Assembly: GCA_034411955.1 (NCBI GenBank)
Contig: DAOUMF010000166.1
Coordinates: 1-6,506 of the forward strand
Reading direction: 5' to 3'
Source: DAOUMF01 sp034411955
Lineage (GTDB): Bacteria; Chloroflexota; Dehalococcoidia; SM23-28-2; RBG-16-64-32
DNA: 6,506 nt
Below are positions 4,579 to 6,506 of this stretch, piece after piece (the stretch's first letter is position 1; each line of letters starts with the position of its first letter). The notes beneath the pieces are model-generated. The model had not been told where the DNA came from and made no database searches. It was given only the letters and a program-made list of their open reading frames with translations. The position numbers and the translations under genes are program-made.

Positions 4579-5010
4579 ATGGCCCAGCACGAGGATCGGG
4601 AGGAGTTCCTGAAGCAGGCGAACGTGGCCGTTCTGGCCTCGGTCGGGCCCGGAGGCCGGGCTCACGCCGCCCCCATCTGGTACCTCTACGAGGACGGCGT
4701 GTTCCTCATGAGCACCGGCCGCGGGTCGCAGAAGCACCGCAATGTGGAGCGGCACCCCGAGGTGACCCTCGTCGTGGACGACCGGACAGTGCCGTACTAC
4801 GCGGTGATGGTGCAGGGCACGGCCGAGATCGCGCCGCGCCTGGCCGACGAGACCCGTCTGAGGATGGCGGTGCGCTACCTGGGGGAGGAGCTGGGCCGGG
4901 CCTACATCGCCCGCGTCTCCGGCGAGGACTCCGTGACCATCCGCCTGCGGCCCCGCAGGTTCATCGAGTACCACGGTCGGGCCGGCCGGACGGAAACGCG
5001 GTCAGCGTAG
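4579..5010 (+). CDS. PPOX-class flavin/F420-dependent oxidoreductase
   Basis: A 143-residue split-barrel protein of the pyridoxamine 5'-phosphate oxidase superfamily, of the small type often annotated as PPOX-class F420-dependent oxidoreductase (Rv1155-like). Landmarks are VAVLASVGPGGRAHAAPIWY (16-35, first strands and the turn), FLMSTGRGSQKHRNVERHPEVTLVVDD (42-68, cofactor phosphate-contacting segment), YYAVMVQGTAEI (73-84) and IRLRPRRFIEY (121-131). Cofactor choice (FMN, F420 or haem) cannot be decided from the motifs alone. It probably uses reduced cofactor in the cytoplasm on an unknown substrate; a true PdxH role is unlikely given the short length and missing PLP-site C-terminus. It is the last gene of the 3440-5010 cluster, and purF's promoter begins only about 10 bases after its stop. 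Confidence 0.88.
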   Translation: MAQHEDREEFLKQANVAVLASVGPGGRAHAAPIWYLYEDGVFLMSTGRGSQKHRNVERHPEVTLVVDDRTVPYYAVMVQGTAEIAPRLADETRLRMAVRYLGEELGRAYIARVSGEDSVTIRLRPRRFIEYHGRAGRTETRSA

Positions 5011-5019
5011 CTACATCAC

Positions 5020-5049
5020 TTGCCCCATCTTTTCGCTCCATGCTACAAT
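5020..5049 (+). promoter_or_regulatory. Putative promoter of purF
   Basis: TTGCCC (5020-5025, 4/6), an 18-base spacer and TACAAT (5044-5049, 5/6). The expected start is near 5056, leaving a leader of about 93 bases before the GTG. I find no purine riboswitch core or other recognisable riboswitch in that leader. Confidence 0.6.
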
Positions 5050-5138
5050 GCCATCGCTGAGTAGCGGCGAGGCCTGATAGCTTTCCGGTGCAGGCGCATT
5101 ACTCTTTGGAGACTTTTCTGACCTGTCTTCCTCCGGGC

Positions 5139-5143
5139 AGGGA
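5139..5143 (+). promoter_or_regulatory. Ribosome binding site of purF
   Basis: AGGGA, 5 bases before GTG 5149. An in-frame TGA lies at 5119-5121 and no other ATG/GTG/TTG occurs between it and 5149, so this GTG is the only plausible start upstream of the catalytic cysteine. Confidence 0.65.
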
Positions 5144-5148
5144 TCTTC

Positions 5149-6506
5149 GTGCACCCTAATTGGCGAGAGAAGTGCGGCGTCTTCGGCGTTTTCGCGCCGG
5201 ACGAGGACGTAGCACGTATTACCTTCTACGGCATCTACGCTCTCCAGCACCGCGGTCAGGAGAGCACCGGCATCGCCACAGGCAACGGACGCCGTATCCA
5301 CATCCGCACCGGCATGGGCCTGGTCTCACAGGTGTTCGATGAGAACGACCTACCGTTCCTCCCTGGCTTCGTCGCCATCGGCCACAACCGCTACTCCACC
5401 ACCGGCTCTACCCGCATCGAGAACGCCCAGCCGGTGTATGTGGAGGGGGAGCACGGGCCACTGGCCCTGTGCCACAACGGAAACCTGATCAACGCCGAAC
5501 TCCTCCGCAACGACTTAGAGGACCACGGCTGCGACTTCGTCTCCTCATCGGACACCGAGGTCGTTGCCCAGATGCTGGCCTCCGCTCCCGGCGCCGACTG
5601 GCAGGAGCGGGTCACCAACGTCATGCGGGCCATCCAGGGCGCTTATTGCTTGGTGGCCCTGACCCCGCGCCAGCTCATCGCTATGCGCGATCCCTACGGT
5701 GTGCGCCCCCTCTGCCTGGGCATGCTCAACGGCACTGGCTGGGTAGTGGCCTCCGAGACCTGCGCCCTCGACCACCTGGGTGCCGAGTTCGTGCGCGAGA
5801 TCGCACCCGGCGAGGCGGTGATCATCGACCGCGGTGGCATCAACTCCTTCCAGGCCGTGGAGGTTCAGCGAACCGCGCTCTGCGTCTTCGAGTACATCTA
5901 CTTCGCGCGGCCCGACAGCGTCCTGCGGGACAAGCTCCTCTACCCCACGCGCATGGCCATGGGCCGGGAGCTGGCCCGACAGACCCCCTTGGACGCCGAC
6001 CTCGTGATCGGCGTGCCGGACTCCGCCATCGCCGCCGCCATCGGCTACTCTCACGAGTCGGGCATCCCCTACGGTGAGGGGCTGGTCAAGAACCGCTACG
6101 TGGGGCGCACCTTCATCCAGCCTGACCAGCGCCTGCGCGACCAAGGGGTCTACCTGAAGTTCAACCCCCTGAAGCAGGTGATATCCGGAAAGCGGCTGGT
6201 GGTGGTCGACGACTCCATCGTCCGCGGCACCACCACTCCCAAGGTGGTGGAGATGCTGCGCAGGGCGGGCGCCACCGAGGTGCACATGCGCATCTGCTCG
6301 CCGCCCATCCGGCACCCCTGCTACTTCGGCATCGACATGGCCACCCAGTGGGAGCTCATCGCCTCCAGCAAGACCGTGGAGGAGATCGGGCGGTACATCG
6401 GTGCCGACTCCCTGGACTACCTCAGCCTGGAAGGGCTCATGCGCGCCGTCGAACAGCCCCGCGGTTCCTTCTGCACCGCCTGCTTCACCGGCGACTACCC
6501 GATGCC
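5149..6506 (+). CDS. purF: Amidophosphoribosyltransferase, nearly complete, 3' end beyond window
   Basis: Commits PRPP to de novo purine synthesis: glutamine amide nitrogen plus PRPP gives 5-phosphoribosylamine. About 452 residues are present; B. subtilis PurF is about 476, so only a short C-terminus is missing. The GTG start yields MHPNWREK before Cys9, an 8-residue propeptide expected to be cleaved to expose the N-terminal nucleophile Cys of the glutaminase domain. Also visible are ALQHRGQESTG, GHNRYSTTG, CHNGNL, SSSDTEV and RDPYGVRPL. The phosphoribosyltransferase domain shows the PRPP loop VVVDDSIVRGTT (Asp354/Asp355). Four cysteines fit the 4Fe-4S ligands of the B. subtilis-type enzyme: Cys245, Cys391 (HPCYFGID), Cys442 and Cys445 (CTAC). 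It is therefore probably oxygen-labile and nucleotide-regulated, by analogy. It has its own promoter; no other pur gene is visible. Confidence 0.97.
   Translation, partial: MHPNWREKCGVFGVFAPDEDVARITFYGIYALQHRGQESTGIATGNGRRIHIRTGMGLVSQVFDENDLPFLPGFVAIGHNRYSTTGSTRIENAQPVYVEGEHGPLALCHNGNLINAELLRNDLEDHGCDFVSSSDTEVVAQMLASAPGADWQERVTNVMRAIQGAYCLVALTPRQLIAMRDPYGVRPLCLGMLNGTGWVVASETCALDHLGAEFVREIAPGEAVIIDRGGINSFQAVEVQRTALCVFEYIYFARPDSVLRDKLLYPTRMAMGRELARQTPLDADLVIGVPDSAIAAAIGYSHESGIPYGEGLVKNRYVGRTFIQPDQRLRDQGVYLKFNPLKQVISGKRLVVVDDSIVRGTTTPKVVEMLRRAGATEVHMRICSPPIRHPCYFGIDMATQWELIASSKTVEEIGRYIGADSLDYLSLEGLMRAVEQPRGSFCTACFTGDYPM

Noticed and set aside
5011..5301. 96-residue minus-strand frame covering the purF promoter and 5' end
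   Set aside because: It overlaps the purF glutaminase N-terminus with invariant motifs and has no recognisable domain; it begins inside purF.

Overview
The window is a high-GC, gene-dense piece of bacterial chromosome carrying nine gene bodies plus the 5' part of a tenth. Everything recognisable is housekeeping or near-housekeeping metabolism. I see no CRISPR array, transposase, phage gene, toxin-antitoxin pair, tRNA or rRNA. Gene content, GC-rich codon use, GTG starts, a PPOX/F420-type flavoprotein and a GAGCGAAGTCGAAG-type dispersed repeat suggest an uncultured Chloroflexota-like bacterium (possibly Dehalococcoidia). That assignment is inference, not proof.

Layout. (1) 1-484, minus: 5' part of a cysteine synthase (CysM/CysK family), cut by the window edge. 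(2) 485-653: divergent promoter region with a perfect 6-bp inverted repeat near the cysteine synthase transcription start. (3) 654-2871, plus: a tightly coupled four-gene folate operon, folP - PaaI-type thioesterase - second PaaI-type thioesterase - folK, with 1-base start/stop overlaps at two junctions. The two thioesterases are tandem paralogs about two-thirds identical. (4) 2895-3298, minus: a Trm112/YcaR-type zinc-ribbon protein followed by a 72-residue two-helix membrane protein with an acidic tail, convergent with folK and driven by a good sigma70-type promoter. (5) 3440-5010, plus: a two-helix membrane protein of unknown function, a CoA-binding (YccU-like) Rossmann protein and a PPOX-family flavin/F420 protein, closely packed. 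(6) 5149-6506, plus: purF, nearly complete, with its own promoter and a roughly 93-base leader.

How the genes relate. FolP and FolK perform adjacent steps of dihydropteroate synthesis, and folate one-carbon units feed purine synthesis, which PurF commits. Whether the two thioesterases take part in folate metabolism cannot be told from sequence. They sit inside the operon with translational coupling, which is the most unusual organisational feature here. folB (dihydroneopterin aldolase) is not in the window.

The second non-obvious signal is a short dispersed repeat present as inverted copies on both sides of the membrane-protein gene at 3440-4180. One copy overlaps its putative promoter and the other encodes the end of its C-terminal tail.
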